From assembly GCA_036365455.1 (NCBI GenBank), contig JAWQUS010000003.1, positions 7,770,001 to 7,834,000 on the forward strand: a DNA stretch of 64,000 nucleotides, in the 5' to 3' direction. Position numbers and translations under genes: made by a program. Below the pieces are notes generated by a model. The model saw only the letters and a program-made list of their open reading frames with translations, was not told where the DNA came from and did no database searches. The stretch comes from Macrosoma leucophasiata (Eukaryota; Arthropoda; Insecta; Lepidoptera; Hedylidae). This document shows, piece by piece, positions 23,641-35,744 of the stretch (position 1 is the first letter of the stretch; each line of letters begins with the position of its first letter).

Positions 23641-23807
23641 CTTGTAAAGATGATAGTATGAGATTTGCGGATGAATTGTCACCTAAGTCAGAAAATCACG
23701 TCAGGTAGCGTTCACGTTCAAGTATTACCTAACGTTATTTTTGAAGGTTTTTGACCCCTCTTCACCCTTACGTATCGTGCCGTGACGTTGTTGTTTTTTT
23801 TATATAA

Positions 23808-24240
23808 GGGAGGTGGCAAACAAGCATGCAGTTCACATTGGTGTTAAGCGATGACTGCAGGCTATAGACGTCTACACAAAAACCAGAGGTCAAAATGCAG
23901 ATGCGTTGTCACCCCTGAGACCTAACTTATTACTCTGTGTTATAGTTATATGTGTATTAATTATGACGGGGTCATAAATTACCATCTAACCGGAACACGG
24001 TAGTGCTGAACACTACCATTTGGCGGCAATTTGCCGTTGTACGTATAATGGGAGTTGTATTAAGGGTAACGAATTCCATCGAATCACATTTTTTTTAATG
24101 TAATGGAAGTGGTAGTGCTGAACACTACTACCATTTAGCGGCAAGTATATTATGTAATACGGTGGTGCCTACGCCCGTAGGCTTCGTAATGCGATGGTGT
24201 CTACGCCCACGAACTCCGTCACTGGAGCTCTACCACCAAT
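23808..24240 (-). mobile_element. Family A retroposon with internal duplication and insert
   Basis: Normal from GGTGGCAAACAAGCATGCAG to CACTACCATTTGGCGG, then a non-family insert (about 24028-24110), after which the GTAGTGCTGAACACTAC part recurs to the CTACCACCA end. Confidence 0.55.
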
Positions 24241-24246
24241 AAACCC

Positions 24247-24407
24247 CTGATCACCTGAACTTGGTAATGAGCCCGTAGATGTCAGTCAGTGGGCATAATT
24301 TATGGGACAAAACGTGAATATGAAATCGTTTACATTCCTCCTCTTACATACATCCTTCCTCCAAAGCCTCTGTCTACACCTTCGATAATTACGGCCGTGA
24401 AATTACA
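24247..24407 (+). mobile_element. SINE B, degraded partial copy
   Basis: Recognisable by GGTAATGAGCCCGTAGATGTC and the tail GATAATTACGGCCGTGAA, with many substitutions; probably old. Confidence 0.4.
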
Positions 24408-24687
24408 TCAATATCCTCAATGCTCAGTTAGAACTGTGACAATAAAATAAACTATTCACATTATTTTTATTCATTAGGTACACTTACAAACTATTTACCA
24501 TCTCGTTATTATGCTCAAATTCTAATTAAATATTTATAAAGTACGTATTGTGTTTACCATAAATTATAATAATAGACACAACAAATATTATTTGTTCTAC
24601 CATTTGAAATCGGTATTGTGACTAGAAGTATTAAATAAAAACACAAAATATAATTTTTGTATTTTTCTTAGCAGATTGTACTACCAG

Positions 24688-24850
24688 AATTTGCCGTTGT
24701 ATAATGGGAGTTGTATTAAGGGTAACGAATTCCATTGAATCACATTTTTTTTTTATGTAATGGAAGTGGTAGTGCTGAACACTACTACCATTTAGCGGCA
24801 AGTATATTATGTAATACGGTGGTGCCTACGCCCGTAGGCTTCGTCACTAA
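24688..24850 (-). mobile_element. Second copy of the chimeric family A segment
   Basis: Nearly identical to 24028-24187, including the non-family insert, in the same orientation. Confidence 0.6.
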
Positions 24851-25129
24851 TACAAAACAATATAAATAAAACAGGAATAACACATGATTGAACAAACCCC
24901 GTTTATGTGATTCCAGTTTAAAGCTCGCATGTGTAACATATAATAATGGCCATTATACGTCCCACTGCTGTGCACGAGTCTCCTTTTTTGGGGGGAGGCC
25001 TGAAGCTTACTCCATCACGCTGCTCCAATACGGATTGGTGGAGGGTGGTGGGTTAGTGGCCAACCCGCTGTCGGATATTTTCAAACCGCCCATAAAGCCT
25101 CCGACAAGGTTTAATGACTGCATGCCTTG

Positions 25130-25380
25130 ACTGACTTTGACGACTGCAGCCTATAGACACTTACACAAAGACCAGAGGCCAAAATGCAGGTCCACCCAGT
25201 GACAACAGCAAAGGTCTCACCTTTGCTGTTGTCACTGTGATAGTTATTACGGGGCCATACATTACCATCTAACTGGAACAGGATAGTGTTGAACACTACC
25301 AATTGGCGGCAGATATATTAGCTAATGCTGTGGTGCCTACGCCCTCGAGCTCTTACACTAGAACTCTACCATCAGTAAAA
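25130..25380 (-). mobile_element. Family A retroposon with a short hairpin insertion
   Basis: Typical from GACTGCAGCCTATAGACAC to CTCTACCATCAGTAAAAA, but an 18-bp GTGACAACAGCAAAGG inverted repeat sits in the middle (25199-25238). Confidence 0.5.
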
Positions 25381-25924
25381 ATAGTTTAAGGTTAATTTGT
25401 TATTCTAATCCCCTTTGGTCGGTAAAAATTATGCATACTTGACCAATATTTTTGTCACTATATTGTACAAATGAGCATTTTGTAAGTACATACCTACTAT
25501 GTGCAACAATAAATAGTGAAAAACTTAATAGGTACAGACATTGTGTTTCGGAAATCAGAACATTTCAATTTGCTTGTAATTTACTTATATAAGTACATAT
25601 AAAATTGGAATTCAGAAATAAAGTCTGCATTTTAAATGCGTAATTCATGAAAATGTATTATTATTGGCAACTAATAGACGTATTTTGCGTAAAGTTGCAT
25701 ACAATTATAATTTTATTAGGGTTATGTACCAGCTGTGCCTTGTTGCTTTTAATATAATGTTACTTAGTATTGTAAAGGTACTACATCTATGGGGTCAATG
25801 TTTAAATTTATCTGAAATATTATTATGCGTTAACTTGCAGAATAAAGGATATTGACAGCAGCTAAAATCTTATCAAGATGGGTTAAAATAAGGTACAAGA
25901 CTAATTAATCTAACACTAAGATTT

Positions 25925-26645
25925 GCTCTTGCTCGATCTATCTTCTCCCGATTTTAGACTATGCCATTTTGATGATATGTTATCTGGATTTGACACAGGA
26001 GCACTTAAACGGTCGGTCCATATTTGGCCTTCGCAAGTATGGCCATATTTCTGAATATCGCTCTCAGCCCAAGTGGCTTCTAATAAGCCTACGCAGGAAT
26101 ATGCATATTCTTTCTCTTCTTTACTGCTTACTACTATTTATTCCTCACAATTCTACCTATCTTAAGGATCGTTTCCAGTACCGTCATTTCTCCAACTGTC
26201 TCATCCTAAGATCTTCCGAAAATTTCCTTCTACATACCCCTTCCCATTCTTCCTCTTTTGTCGATAATTCTTTCACTGTAGTTGCCGTTCGGCTTTGGAA
26301 TTCTTTGCCTATTGATATTTGTAGAGCTCAAACGCTGGAGTCGTTCAAAAAGCGGTTCTACGCGCACTATTTATCTTCCCTATCTCCTTCCTCATTTCAA
26401 ACCTTGTCATTTTTTCATTTAGTTATCTATACTGCTGTATTATTTTACCTCGAGGACTGTTTTCATACTATGTGTTATCGAATGTATTCTATGTTTCTTT
26501 CAAAGTACCATTATACTCTTCTTTTTTTAAAATATGTGTATACTATTTTCTTATAACTATTTCTCTCAAGACTTGAGAACAAGGTAATTGTACTGTGTTC
26601 TTGTTATGTGTCCAGTAATTCCTGTTATTTGTGTTTTGGTACCTA
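25925..26645 (+). mobile_element. LINE fragment, reverse-transcriptase C-terminus
   Basis: An ORF (25969-26556) ends in a typical LINE C-terminal segment: YLKDRFQYRHFSNC, NFLLHTPSHSSSFVDNSF, VRLWNSLPIDICR and LESFKKRFYAHYL. The upstream part is out of frame or absent. It belongs to a different LINE family from L and RTE. Confidence 0.6.
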
Positions 26646-26956
26646 TACGTAATACCATCGACGACACAACGCAGCTTCTCTTCCCGTCGATGTCGTAATA
26701 CACAAAAGAGTTACTTATTTACTAACTTATCTAGATACTTTTTTTAAGATAATATATTTAAAAAAAAAACGTAACTTCACGCCTGTAATCCCCGAAGGGG
26801 TAGGCAGAGTTAAATGCATGCATTCAAGCATACATGCAAACACGATTCGCCGGTTACGTTTTTGGCCCATGTGGCGAGCCTGTTGACATCTCAGGGCACA
26901 TTACCAAACGTCGAGGTACTGCGAAATTTCCAGAATAATGGAAATATCCCAATATA

Positions 26957-29139
26957 TTGTATGTATCTTCACGCCAGGTCCCTAACGGGGTAGGCAGAGA
27001 GTGTAGAGCGCCAGATATCCCGGTTCTGACAAACCTCTCGTGCCTCGTCTACTTTCATCATTCTCTTCATACATGCACGCCGATTCCTAAGACTTTTGAT
27101 CCCACCATCAGACAGAACTCGACCTATTTGGTCATGGTAAGTCAGTCTTGGTCTTCCTGGGCCTCTGCAACCATCCACATTCGCATTGTATATCTGTTTA
27201 GTCATTCACTCATTCGACATTCTTTCTATATGCCCGAACCATCGAAGCATGCCTTTTTTCATTTTGACACCGATACTATCATTCACACAAAGCCTCTTTC
27301 TTACATCTTCATTACGAACGCGATCGGTGAGTGATACACCGCAGATCTAGCGCAATGATCTCATCTCGACCGCGTTCAACTTACTTTCATGCTCTTTCCT
27401 GTATTCCCAACTCTCGCTTCCATATAAAAGCGTTGGAGTAAGTACAGCATTATGTACGGCTAGTCGCGCCCGCTGGCTGAGATGTTTAGATTCTAGCAGC
27501 TTACCCAACGCTCCATTCACGCAATTCCCAGCAAGCACTCTTCTTTCTATGTCAGTGGTGTACCCAAGTACCTACCATCCTTGCTAAAAGCACATCCAAG
27601 ATATACAATTTCATCCACCTGTTCTAACACTGCATCATCTACTACTACCCTTGCATTTGTTCTCTGCTCATCTCTTTCAAATACTAATTTTATTTTATTT
27701 ATTTATCCATTTATTTCAGGCAACAAAATTGATTATAATTAAACAACAGGCCCATCTAAATATATACCTTATAAACTCACATACATATTAGTATATATTA
27801 TATTGTGTTAGTACATATAACTTATAGCTATATTAGTACACTTCACTTGCACTGTGTCATTGTGCGTTCGAGTGGCACTTGTCCCCGGAAGCGACGGAAC
27901 ACCACATCTTGCGGCCAAAAGCTTTCCTCTATGACGAGGTGCAGCAGGAATGTTGGCACACGCACCACGTACGACTTGAAGTTGACGTTGCGGCGCGACT
28001 CCAACAGCTGCACTCTCAGCGTGTATTTCAGCTTTCGACGTAAGAAATCCACGACGTCTTCCGCCTCGGTCGTGTAGTGGAGGCGAGAGATGTACACCGG
28101 CGTGTTCGGTTTCGCTGCGTGCAGACCTATATTGGGGTCTACCGGAGCCTTACCGCAGCTGTTCTTGTTGGTTCGCTGACGGCGCTTCCTCCCTTGTACC
28201 GTCACGAAACCATCGTTATCATCAGCCCGGTTCGTGGCCTTTTCAGGCCTGGGCTTCGCAGGGATCGTCGCAGAAACGTTGTCAGTGAACACTCGGACCG
28301 GTCGTGTTGGAGGTCGTGCAGCGCGGGGAGGGGCTGCGGGGACGGAGGTTGGGGTGCGGGGCGCGCGGGCAGCGCATACCGCAGGCACAGCACTCGGCGC
28401 CGGTGACAATCCGCTGACGCGAAAATTGCAGGCGATGCATCGAGGGGGCAAGCACCTCGCACGGTGTTGATGTTATTAGACACCGTCGGTGACCTCTTTA
28501 CCGTCACAGTATTACGCAACTCATTTATTTGATTGCGCAAATTAGCGACGGTAACTTGGGAGGCGTCTAATTTATTTTGCACCTCTGCTAAGCTCGCCTT
28601 CAGAGAAACTATGTCTCTCAAGAGGCAAGTCACATCTACTTGGTCGAAAGTTACCGGAGGCAATTTATTCAGGTCCTTCGCCACAAATGTCGGAACTTCA
28701 TCAGGATCCACCTCCTTCAGCAGGGTTATTATGTCCTGCAGACTCTTCTTTGTACCGTCACGTCTACGGGACACCATCTGGTCGCTTCTGTTAAGCGACG
28801 TATACAGCAACACCTTGGCAGTTGCGATTTCTTGTTCGCTGAAATTTGATGAACAGATTTGGATGGCAGATATCTCGTCCATCACATCCAGCTTCTGCTG
28901 CAGGAACGCCAGCAGCTCGTTTGCCACCAGTGTGTCACTCATGGCAATGTTTCGAGCGACGGCTAATACCGCGCTAAACTGTAATAATTGAGTAGGTATA
29001 ACACGTCCGATCCGGAACGCGGCACACGCACGATGTGATACGATGTGTCTAATACTTTAGTTTTATGCACATTCAATTGTAAACCTTTCTCCATACAATC
29101 CATTTCATGACTGTGACTAGTGCTTGTAGTGTTGCTTGT
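26957..29139 (-). mobile_element. LINE L copy inserted in SINE B and split by an ORF1-only element
   Basis: Pieces at 26957-27688 and 29044-29139 align to the 8.8-9.5 kb copy. The protein frame is broken by small changes near 27345 (GATCTAGCGCAATG) and 27560. The 13-bp duplication on both sides shows a retrotransposition event. Confidence 0.7.
27689..29048 (-). mobile_element. ORF1-only (gag-like) retroelement inserted in LINE L
   Basis: Two ORFs (28942-28202 and 28451-27843) are parts of one protein broken by a frameshift near 28440. The N-terminal part (MSDTLVANELLAFLQQKLDV) holds a coiled coil (about residues 118-150: VTCLLRDIVSLKASLAEVQ). The middle is Pro/Ala/Arg-rich. The C-terminal part (TPVYISRLHYTTEAEDVVDF to GQVPLERT) looks like a small RNA-binding fold. 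No reverse transcriptase is present between the ORF end and the A/T-rich 3' end with AATAAA. CTAAT is repeated at both ends (27684-27688, 29049-29053). I recognise the family as gag-like proteins common in Lepidoptera. Confidence 0.6.
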
Positions 29140-29640
29140 ATATCCCAATATAACCAGAGATAAAGGACTTTACACCATTATCTCTGATAACCCCCTACCC
29201 GGGAATCGAACCCAGGACCTCAGCGTAGTAGTAGTGGCCTGCTACCACTAGGCTACCGAGGCAGTTTATATTTTTTACTTTCATAGTTTTATGATAACAC
29301 AAGTAACGCGAATTGTTTTCAAGATCTTTACGAATGTACATATTTGTTACTAGCTGTGCCCGCAACTTTGTTTGCGTGGAATAGTGGCTATGGGAGTTTG
29401 GGCAGCGCTTTTGGATATAATTTAACATTTTGGTTAATTTTGGATGATAAACACTTTTAAGTAGCTAAAAAAATCTACTTAGCAGTAATGCTTCTCTGTA
29501 CACGATATTAGACGTATGGCCACCGGGGATTAAAGCACACAGGCTGCTATGATTGCGAAAAATTGCCAATTATGTGTTTAAACCCGCATCCATCCTATGC
29601 TGAACCGTACTTTCAAAAAGGCTGTTTTAAACTTCTATGC

Positions 29641-29832
29641 ATATTTGTTTTTATATTATTTCGCATTAACACATGCTTGTGAAATATATTTTATTTTTAA
29701 AGAAAAAAAAAATGGGAAGGTAAATTTGACTTCAGGCGAGGCTCGAACTTGCGACCTACTGGGAATCTAGTCCAGCCGCTCTTCCAATTGAGCTACTGAA
29801 GCCCTGCCCGATTTGTCAAATCTTTCCTTCAC
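29641..29832 (-). mobile_element. SINE D, second copy
   Basis: Same body (TTCGCATTAACACATGCTTG) and tRNA-like head complement (TCCAATTGAGCTACTGAAGC) as the 5.7 kb copy. Confidence 0.6.
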
Positions 29833-29954
29833 ATCTATTGCATTGCTTTATGGTAGCAGTAGCGCCATCTATTACCAACTATGCTAGTTAGGCAACCGAT
29901 ATAATAGACTTTTCAGTTTATTGAATATCGTAAAGAAGTCGCTTTTACCCTTAA

Positions 29955-30106
29955 TAATTGTTTTTATATTATTTCGCATTAACACATGCTTGTGAAATAT
30001 ATTTTATTTTTAAAGAAAAATGGGAAGAAAAATTTGACTTCAGACGAGGCTCGAACTCGCGACCTACTGGGAATCTAGTCCAGCCGCTCTTCCAATTGAG
30101 CTATCT
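29955..30106 (-). mobile_element. SINE D, third copy, head truncated
   Basis: Lies about 310 bp after the previous copy in the same orientation; it stops within the head after TCCAATTGAGCTA. Confidence 0.55.
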
Positions 30107-30109
30107 AAT

Positions 30110-30260
30110 CTCCGCTGGACAAAGCCTTTCCCGAAGATGCTCCTAAAAGTGTTGTGCGTCATAAGGAAAGAATATGCCATAATTGCCACGCTTGGCATGC
30201 TGAATGGTGATCATAGCGGCGATTGCCTTATGCCGGGATGCTGCTATGCGGTATGCTTAA
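30110..30260 (-). mobile_element. LINE 3'-end remnant (family K)
   Basis: TGCCATAATTGCCACGCTTG and TGCCGGGATGCTGCTATGCG, same orientation as the 14.4 kb copy. Confidence 0.4.
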
Positions 30261-30274
30261 TGTAACAGAGAAAA

Positions 30275-30645
30275 AACCGGCCAAGTGCGAATCGAACTCG
30301 TGTACGAAGGGTTCTGTACAAAAAATAACATAAAAATTACGTTTGTTAGAAGGTAACATACAACTTAAGACCTCAAATTCTATGAAAATTTTAAGCCTCT
30401 ATTTGCTACCGTTATTAAGCCGAGTAAAAATTTTACGAAAAAAAAACACGTTTATTGTATTTAATTTTGTCGTTATAGCGGTAACAGAAATATATAATTT
30501 GTGAAAATTTTAGTTTTCTAGCCATCACTGTTTATGAGATACAGCTTGGTGACAGACGGATGGACGGACAGACCGGCAGACAGAGGAGGATTAGGAATAG
30601 TGTCCATTTTTACCTTTTAGATACGGAACCCTGAAAAAGATAGAA
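30275..30645. repeat. Family F interspersed repeat
   Basis: AACCGGCCAAGTGCGAATCG to GATACGGAACCCTGAAAAAG with a GACGGAT/GACA-rich centre. Relatives at 37.79-38.33, 45.4-45.54, 47.63-47.87 and 63.44-63.84 kb. Confidence 0.5.
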
Positions 30646-31278
30646 TAGTTTAAAAATATTCGATATGATTATTTAAACCGTCGTAACTTTTTTATTTCTG
30701 AACCGATTGACATGAAACAAACACTAAATGTTAAGTAAAACTTACCACAATATATTAGTGAAAACCAGAAATCGGTTAAGCCATTTCTGAAATTAGCGTG
30801 CACAAACACACAGACAAACAGACATTTTTCCGGGATAAAAAGTACCCAGTGTTGTGCGCCAAAGGTTAAAGTATAATCATACCTAGTTTCATCGTAATCG
30901 GACCGGTAGATTTTGTGTGAACAAACAGACAGACAGACAGACAGACAAAAATTTTTCTAATAACATATTTGTGTTCGGTATCGATCTAGTAACGTCCCCT
31001 GGTATTTATTTTTTTAATATTTTCAATGTACAGAATTTACACTTCTACAGATTTATTATAAGTATAGATATAGATATAGATGACATTACTAATGTAAGAT
31101 TCATTAGATATAAGCACAGTATAAGTACATACAGTAGTTTATCGCCTTTGAAGTTTTGCGATATGCTACCTTCACCCATCAAAACGCAAATTCATTAAGG
31201 TTGTCACGTTTTTTATTTTTATTTACGTTGTTTGTAACGCGTCAGTTTACTTTGAACATATACAAAAATCCTAAAAAC

Positions 31279-31450
31279 ATCACGCCAGTAATCCCCGAAG
31301 GGGTAGGCAGAGCTAAATGCATATATGCAAACATCCTCGACTCGCCGCTCACGTTTTGGCCCATGTAACAGGCGGCAAGCCTGTTGACATCTCCGAGCAC
31401 ATTGCCAAACTTCGAGGTACTGGGAAGCCTCCAGAAAATGGAAAAATCTA
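31279..31450 (-). mobile_element. SINE B, head truncated
   Basis: Runs from GTAATCCCCGAAGGGGTAGG to CCAGAAAATGG; the tRNA-like head is absent. Confidence 0.55.
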
Positions 31451-33340
31451 TCAAACTATAGGTAAATATCTCAACCTATCAACAGATTTCCCTGAAATCT
31501 GTCAGTCTGCCACCAATTTACCAGTCAATCTACCAGTATTCCAGTTGGACGGTCTATCAGTACGCCTGAATTCTAAATATTATAATTTACTGCTCCTAAT
31601 ATTCATCCATACGTTTTTAACTCCATCCATATAATCCAAATATCAAATACATACAAAGAAACAAAAAAAAAAAAGTTTTTCTTTTAAGATTTTTATCGTT
31701 TTAAGTGAAATAAGTATATACATTGTATAAAGTGTAAACTATAACAAATATTATTAATAAATGAAAATTGCAATAAATATTAACAGTAAAATTGACACTA
31801 AATTTTTCAATATCTTCTTTCCAAGAACTCAGTAAAAGAAATTTTAAATCTTTCACCCCTTATCGCTGAGTACCAAGTAGTTGACAGTTTTTGTATGGGC
31901 TACTTGGTACCGCCCCCTCCCTCCCGCGCGTCGCACATCCCGCACGATTGCTCTGACATTACACTTTCGTTGGATGACTGTGCGATCTATGTATTAAGTA
32001 TGTATAACCAAAATATTAAAATTATTTGACACTCGCAGCTTCCATCAAATTTAAATGATAGAGTAGTATTTGTATACTCTTTGTGATAGAGATTGTATGG
32101 AGAGGCTTAATCATGTAAAAATGTTGATGCCTGAAAAAAAGTTAACACAGACATACAAAAAGATAAATTTTAATTCTACACAGTATAAATTAAAAATGAT
32201 TTTGCAATCTCAAAGCATATAAATATGAATGAACTTCACAAATTTGATAGCAAGCTACGGTACATACGTCTGCTGCAGTGTTATACCATCGGATATAAAT
32301 TTTATTACAACTAGGTACGCCAAAAATTGTATCTCAGAAATTCTACTGACACACCAAATTATATTTCATCGTAAGTTACTTATTATATTACATAAAACAT
32401 TTTAAAGTGAAGAAGTTTTTAAGCTGCGTCTTGCACTCTTTGTGATGGGATAAGAAAATTTTAACTCGCGTCAGGCCACGTGAGTCTGATTAAAAATGCG
32501 TAAGACGGACACGTGACCAGAATTAAATCTGCCACTTTTTGGGTACCGAATGACAGGTGCCATGGTGGTGATGGTGGTGGTGGTGGTGTTGGTGGTGTTG
32601 GTGGTGTTAGTGTCATTGATGGCATTGGTGGCGTTGGCAGCTTTGATGGTGTTGGTGGCGTTGGTGGTGTTGGTGGCATTGATGGTGTTAATGGCGTTGG
32701 TAGCGTTGGTAGCATTGGTGGATTGGTAGCGTTAGTAGCTTTGGTGGCGTTGGTGGTGGTGGTGGTGGTGGAGGTGATAGTGCAACAAAACAAAAATACA
32801 CCACATTAATATTCAAGTTTTCACTTTTGCCGGTACTCCCTTAGTGCAACCCGTTGTTTTATACATTTAAGACAAACCATATCAAAATTATACATTTAAG
32901 TAACTTTAAAGAGTGAAACAAAATAATTAATCCAAATATGTGTTTATTTAAATTGAAATAAAATATGTGCATTACACTTTGGACTAGGGCTGAAATAAAT
33001 ATGTAAGGCTAGTAAACAATAGATTGGTTAAGGTGTAAACGTACATTATTTTAATGAGAAAGACACACGTGTGTCACAACGGAATTGTATTCGATGTCAG
33101 GGTATCATATGAATATACGTATATGGTATGAAGCTCGCGAAAACCTACGAAAACGTTAGGGTATCATAATAAAATTAATGTCTCATTTTACTGAAATAAG
33201 ATAATAGTAGGCTAGTTATACTATTTAAGCTTCTGTATATTCTGCCGCAGTTTGTATGTTTGTTGTTTGGGCCAGCTTGTGCGGGGGGCTAGCAGTAGAA
33301 CTGACACTCGAAAAGAGTAGAGTTTATCGGAAATTAAAAT
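31451..33340. other. Upstream region of desaturase 1
   Basis: AT-rich apart from a short GC-rich spot (31905-31955) and the GGTG tandem repeat. It must contain the promoter and noncoding first exon of desaturase 1, which I cannot place. 33230-33300 (CTTGTGCGGGGGGCTAGCAG) is the nearest GC-richer candidate. Confidence 0.4.
32566..32776. repeat. GGTG/GTT tandem repeat (minisatellite-like)
   Basis: About 200 bp of imperfect 3-, 6- and 9-bp units based on GGTGGTGTT and GGTGGCGTT. Confidence 0.75.
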
Positions 33341-33356
33341 TTTCAGCTTTATAAAA
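33341..33356 (+). promoter_or_regulatory. 5' UTR intron acceptor just before the desaturase 1 start
   Basis: A TTTTCAG acceptor ends at 33346, leaving 10 nt of leader before the ATG at 33357. The same arrangement (9 nt) is seen before desaturase 2, so both genes probably carry a noncoding first exon upstream. I could not locate that exon. Confidence 0.5.
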
Positions 33357-35604
33357 ATGGCCAGTGATGATACATTGGATAAGTTAAACAGTTACAAAAC
33401 GAATACAATGAACATGAAAACAAATGAAAATCAATCAAATATGACGCGAAAATCAACAAAAAAATACATATTTATGAGAGTTTTTCTATTTGCTTACTTT
33501 CACATAACAGCGATCTACGGTTTGTATCTATGTTCTCAAACGGTGAAATGGAAAACATTAATATTCTGTAAGTATGCCTTCAAAATAAAATTGTATTTTG
33601 TTCTTTACTAGCTGTGCAAGCGACTTTGTTCGCGTAGAATACCCGGACGAAGTCGTGGGCGCAGCTAGTATATTATAATTCATAGATAAAGGTAGCCTAA
33701 GTTAATTCTTATTACATAAGCTGGCAGATGCCAGTGAAAGTCCCGTCAAAATCTGTACAGCCGTTCCAGAGACTAGCCGGAATAAACAGACAGACAAACA
33801 GATATGAAATATTAAAAAAAAAATTGGTATACATTTATATATTTTTTGTATATATGTACCGTGTATACGTACTTACATATTATTATGCATTTAGTAAAAA
33901 GCGGTTATTTTTATAATACAAACAGATACTCCACTTTTATTTATGTATTTGTATGTATGTACGTATGTATAGAGTATAGATATATAGATAAACTTACTCA
34001 ATCACCGCCTTACCACAAAGTTCATATCATTTTTATTTTTCAGTGTATTTTGTGGCCATGGGAGCAAACATAGGTGTAACTGCTGGTGCTCATCGACTTT
34101 GGTCTCATAGGACATATAAAGCTAAATGGCCTCTTGAAATTCTATTATTGTTTCTATATTCACTAGCCTTTCAAAATTCAGTTATCAACTGGGTGAAAGA
34201 TCATAGACTTCATCACAAACATAGCGATACTGAGGCCGATCCGCATAATGCAAGAAGAGGATTCTATTTTTCTCATATTGGCTGGTTGCTCATGTATAAA
34301 AATGATGATGTTAAAAAATACGGCAAGCTTATAGATTCGTCTGATGTTTACAATAATCGATTACTCAAATTTCATGATAAGTAAGTTTTCTTATATTTTA
34401 TAACGTCGGTACCTATTTCATATTATCGCTATTGTACTTTATAATATTTTTTTTCAATATCTAATATGTATACGTAATTCTCGAGAGTATTTGTAACCAA
34501 AAGATCGGCTTGATACATTTTCATGATTTGTTTTAACCTTTTGATTTTAACTATCGACAGCTACTTCGCCGATTGGCATGTGAAGTAGACTAGTGTCGTC
34601 TCCAGATGAGACAGGACGTAAAAATATATATATACAGGACCTACATAAAAATATTAATTTAAAAATACAGCGAAAATATCAAAATTTTCAGTTCTATCCT
34701 TCTATTATTTGTCTGTTTAGTGAATAACTTTGAGTTATTCACTAAACAGAGTTCCAAGTGCAGTCACTTCTGAGTAGAACTCTGAAAAGAAAGAAACCAA
34801 AGTCGTTGGATATTGGGTAAATGGATTGGATATAATTATTGTATTGGATACAGGATAATGATGCAAAGTCTATATTATGAAATGCGGTGGTGCCTACGCC
34901 CGCGAGCTCCGTCACTGGAGCTCTACTACCAGTAAAAAAGTATTATAAGTATTATTAGTTATATTAGTAGCGAGCTTCGGGTGTAACGGTTCAAGGACAA
35001 ACTCAATATGGGTTTTGTGGTATCCATATACTTTTATTCATATGTTCTCAAGTAATTTTTTTTAATAAATAAATAATGTACTTATTGCATCTCATACGAT
35101 TACAGGTACTCATCACAAATCAACGGAATGATATGCTTCGTATTCCCCGTTCTAGTCCCCATTTATTATTGGGGTGAAACACTTCACAACGCATGGAATA
35201 TCAACATATTGAGATTCATCCTCAACCTTCACACTGCACTTTTAATCAACAGCCTCGGCCACCGATGGGGCTATAGACCATACGACAAAAATATTTTTGC
35301 CTCACAACACATATCATTGACTATTATTACCCTTGGTGAAGGATATCACAATTACCATCACGTTTTTCCTTGGGATTATCGCACAGCAGAACTCGGAAAT
35401 AACTGGTTTAATTTAACTACAAGGCTGATTGACTTTTTTGCTTGGATTGGCTGGGCTTATGATAGAAAATCAGCGCCGGAAGAAATGATAAAAGCCAGAG
35501 CAAAGAGAACTGGAGACGGGACGAATCTGTGGGGATGGGATGATAAAGATAATAAGCTGAGGAACAGGAATACTGTATTTCCAGATAATCCTTATAAAAG
35601 TTAG
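33357..35604 (+). CDS. Acyl-CoA desaturase (membrane fatty-acyl desaturase), copy 1, three coding exons
   Basis: Exons by splice sites: 33357-33567, 34044-34380, 35106-35604, giving 348 aa, normal for insect acyl-CoA desaturases. The family inserts a double bond into fatty acyl-CoA in the ER membrane, using a di-iron centre and electrons from cytochrome b5; in moths it serves lipid metabolism and sex-pheromone synthesis. All three histidine boxes are visible: HRLWSH (residues 87-92), HRLHH (124-128) and HNYHH (264-268). The conserved TAGAH before box I, ADPHN after box II and WDYR after box III are present. Hydrophobic segments flank the boxes. The joins are phase 1 and phase 2 with donors GTAAGT. 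The C-terminus TGDGTNLWGW is shared with copy 2 on the - strand. Intron 1 holds a Helitron-like insert; intron 2 holds a family A fragment and a perfect fold-back. The next gene on this strand is a protease homologue. Regiospecificity (delta-9, delta-11 or other) cannot be read here. Confidence 0.93.
33611..33975. mobile_element. Helitron-like element H2 in desaturase 1 intron 1
   Basis: CTAGCTGTGCAAGCGACTTT, CAGACAGACAAACAGA and ATACTCCACTTTTATTTATG. Related copies at 16.01-16.29 kb and, reversed, at 56.56-56.85 kb. Confidence 0.5.
34714..34748. repeat. Perfect 16-bp fold-back in desaturase 1 intron 2
   Basis: TGTTTAGTGAATAACT, a 3-bp TTG loop, then the exact complement. Confidence 0.7.
34868..34937 (-). 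mobile_element. Family A head fragment in desaturase 1 intron 2
   Basis: GCGGTGGTGCCTACGCCCGC to CTACTACCAGTAAAA; 70 bp of the head end only. Confidence 0.6.
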
Positions 35605-35744
35605 AAATATATAGGTAATTAATTCATGATGAGAAAGATATTACCTATATGTGACTATTTTGTGGAGGGTAAATTTCAATTGTAAAGCGTACACTTCACA
35701 AAAGCTCTATTTAATTAGAAATATTTTTTTGTGTAATTAAATTG

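Larger units (their letters stand above)
26771..29265 (-). mobile_element. SINE B split by a LINE L insertion
   Basis: The tail half is at 26771-26956 and the tRNA-like head half at 29140-29265. Between them sits LINE L flanked by ATATCCCAATATA at 26944-26956 and 29140-29152. The two halves joined through one copy of that motif match other SINE B copies. Confidence 0.75.
29350..31095. mobile_element. Cluster of Helitron-like pieces interrupted by SINE D
   Basis: 29350-29460 (CTAGCTGTGCCCGCAACTTT) and 30650-31090 (GTCGTAACTTTTTTATTTCT, ACAGACAGACAGACAGAC) look like ends of this class. SINE D copies, a family K piece and a family F repeat lie between; whether the ends belong to one element is unclear. 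Confidence 0.4.

Noticed and set aside
30921..30950. Short GACA direct repeats, CRISPR-like at a glance
   Set aside because: Simple tetranucleotide microsatellite inside Helitron-like and family F repeats; no spacers, and the genome is eukaryotic.
32461..32809. Pro/Thr-rich (- strand) and Gly/Val-rich (+ strand) ORFs
   Set aside because: Both are readings of the GGTG/GTT tandem repeat; open frames follow from the repeat unit and no start context or domain supports them.
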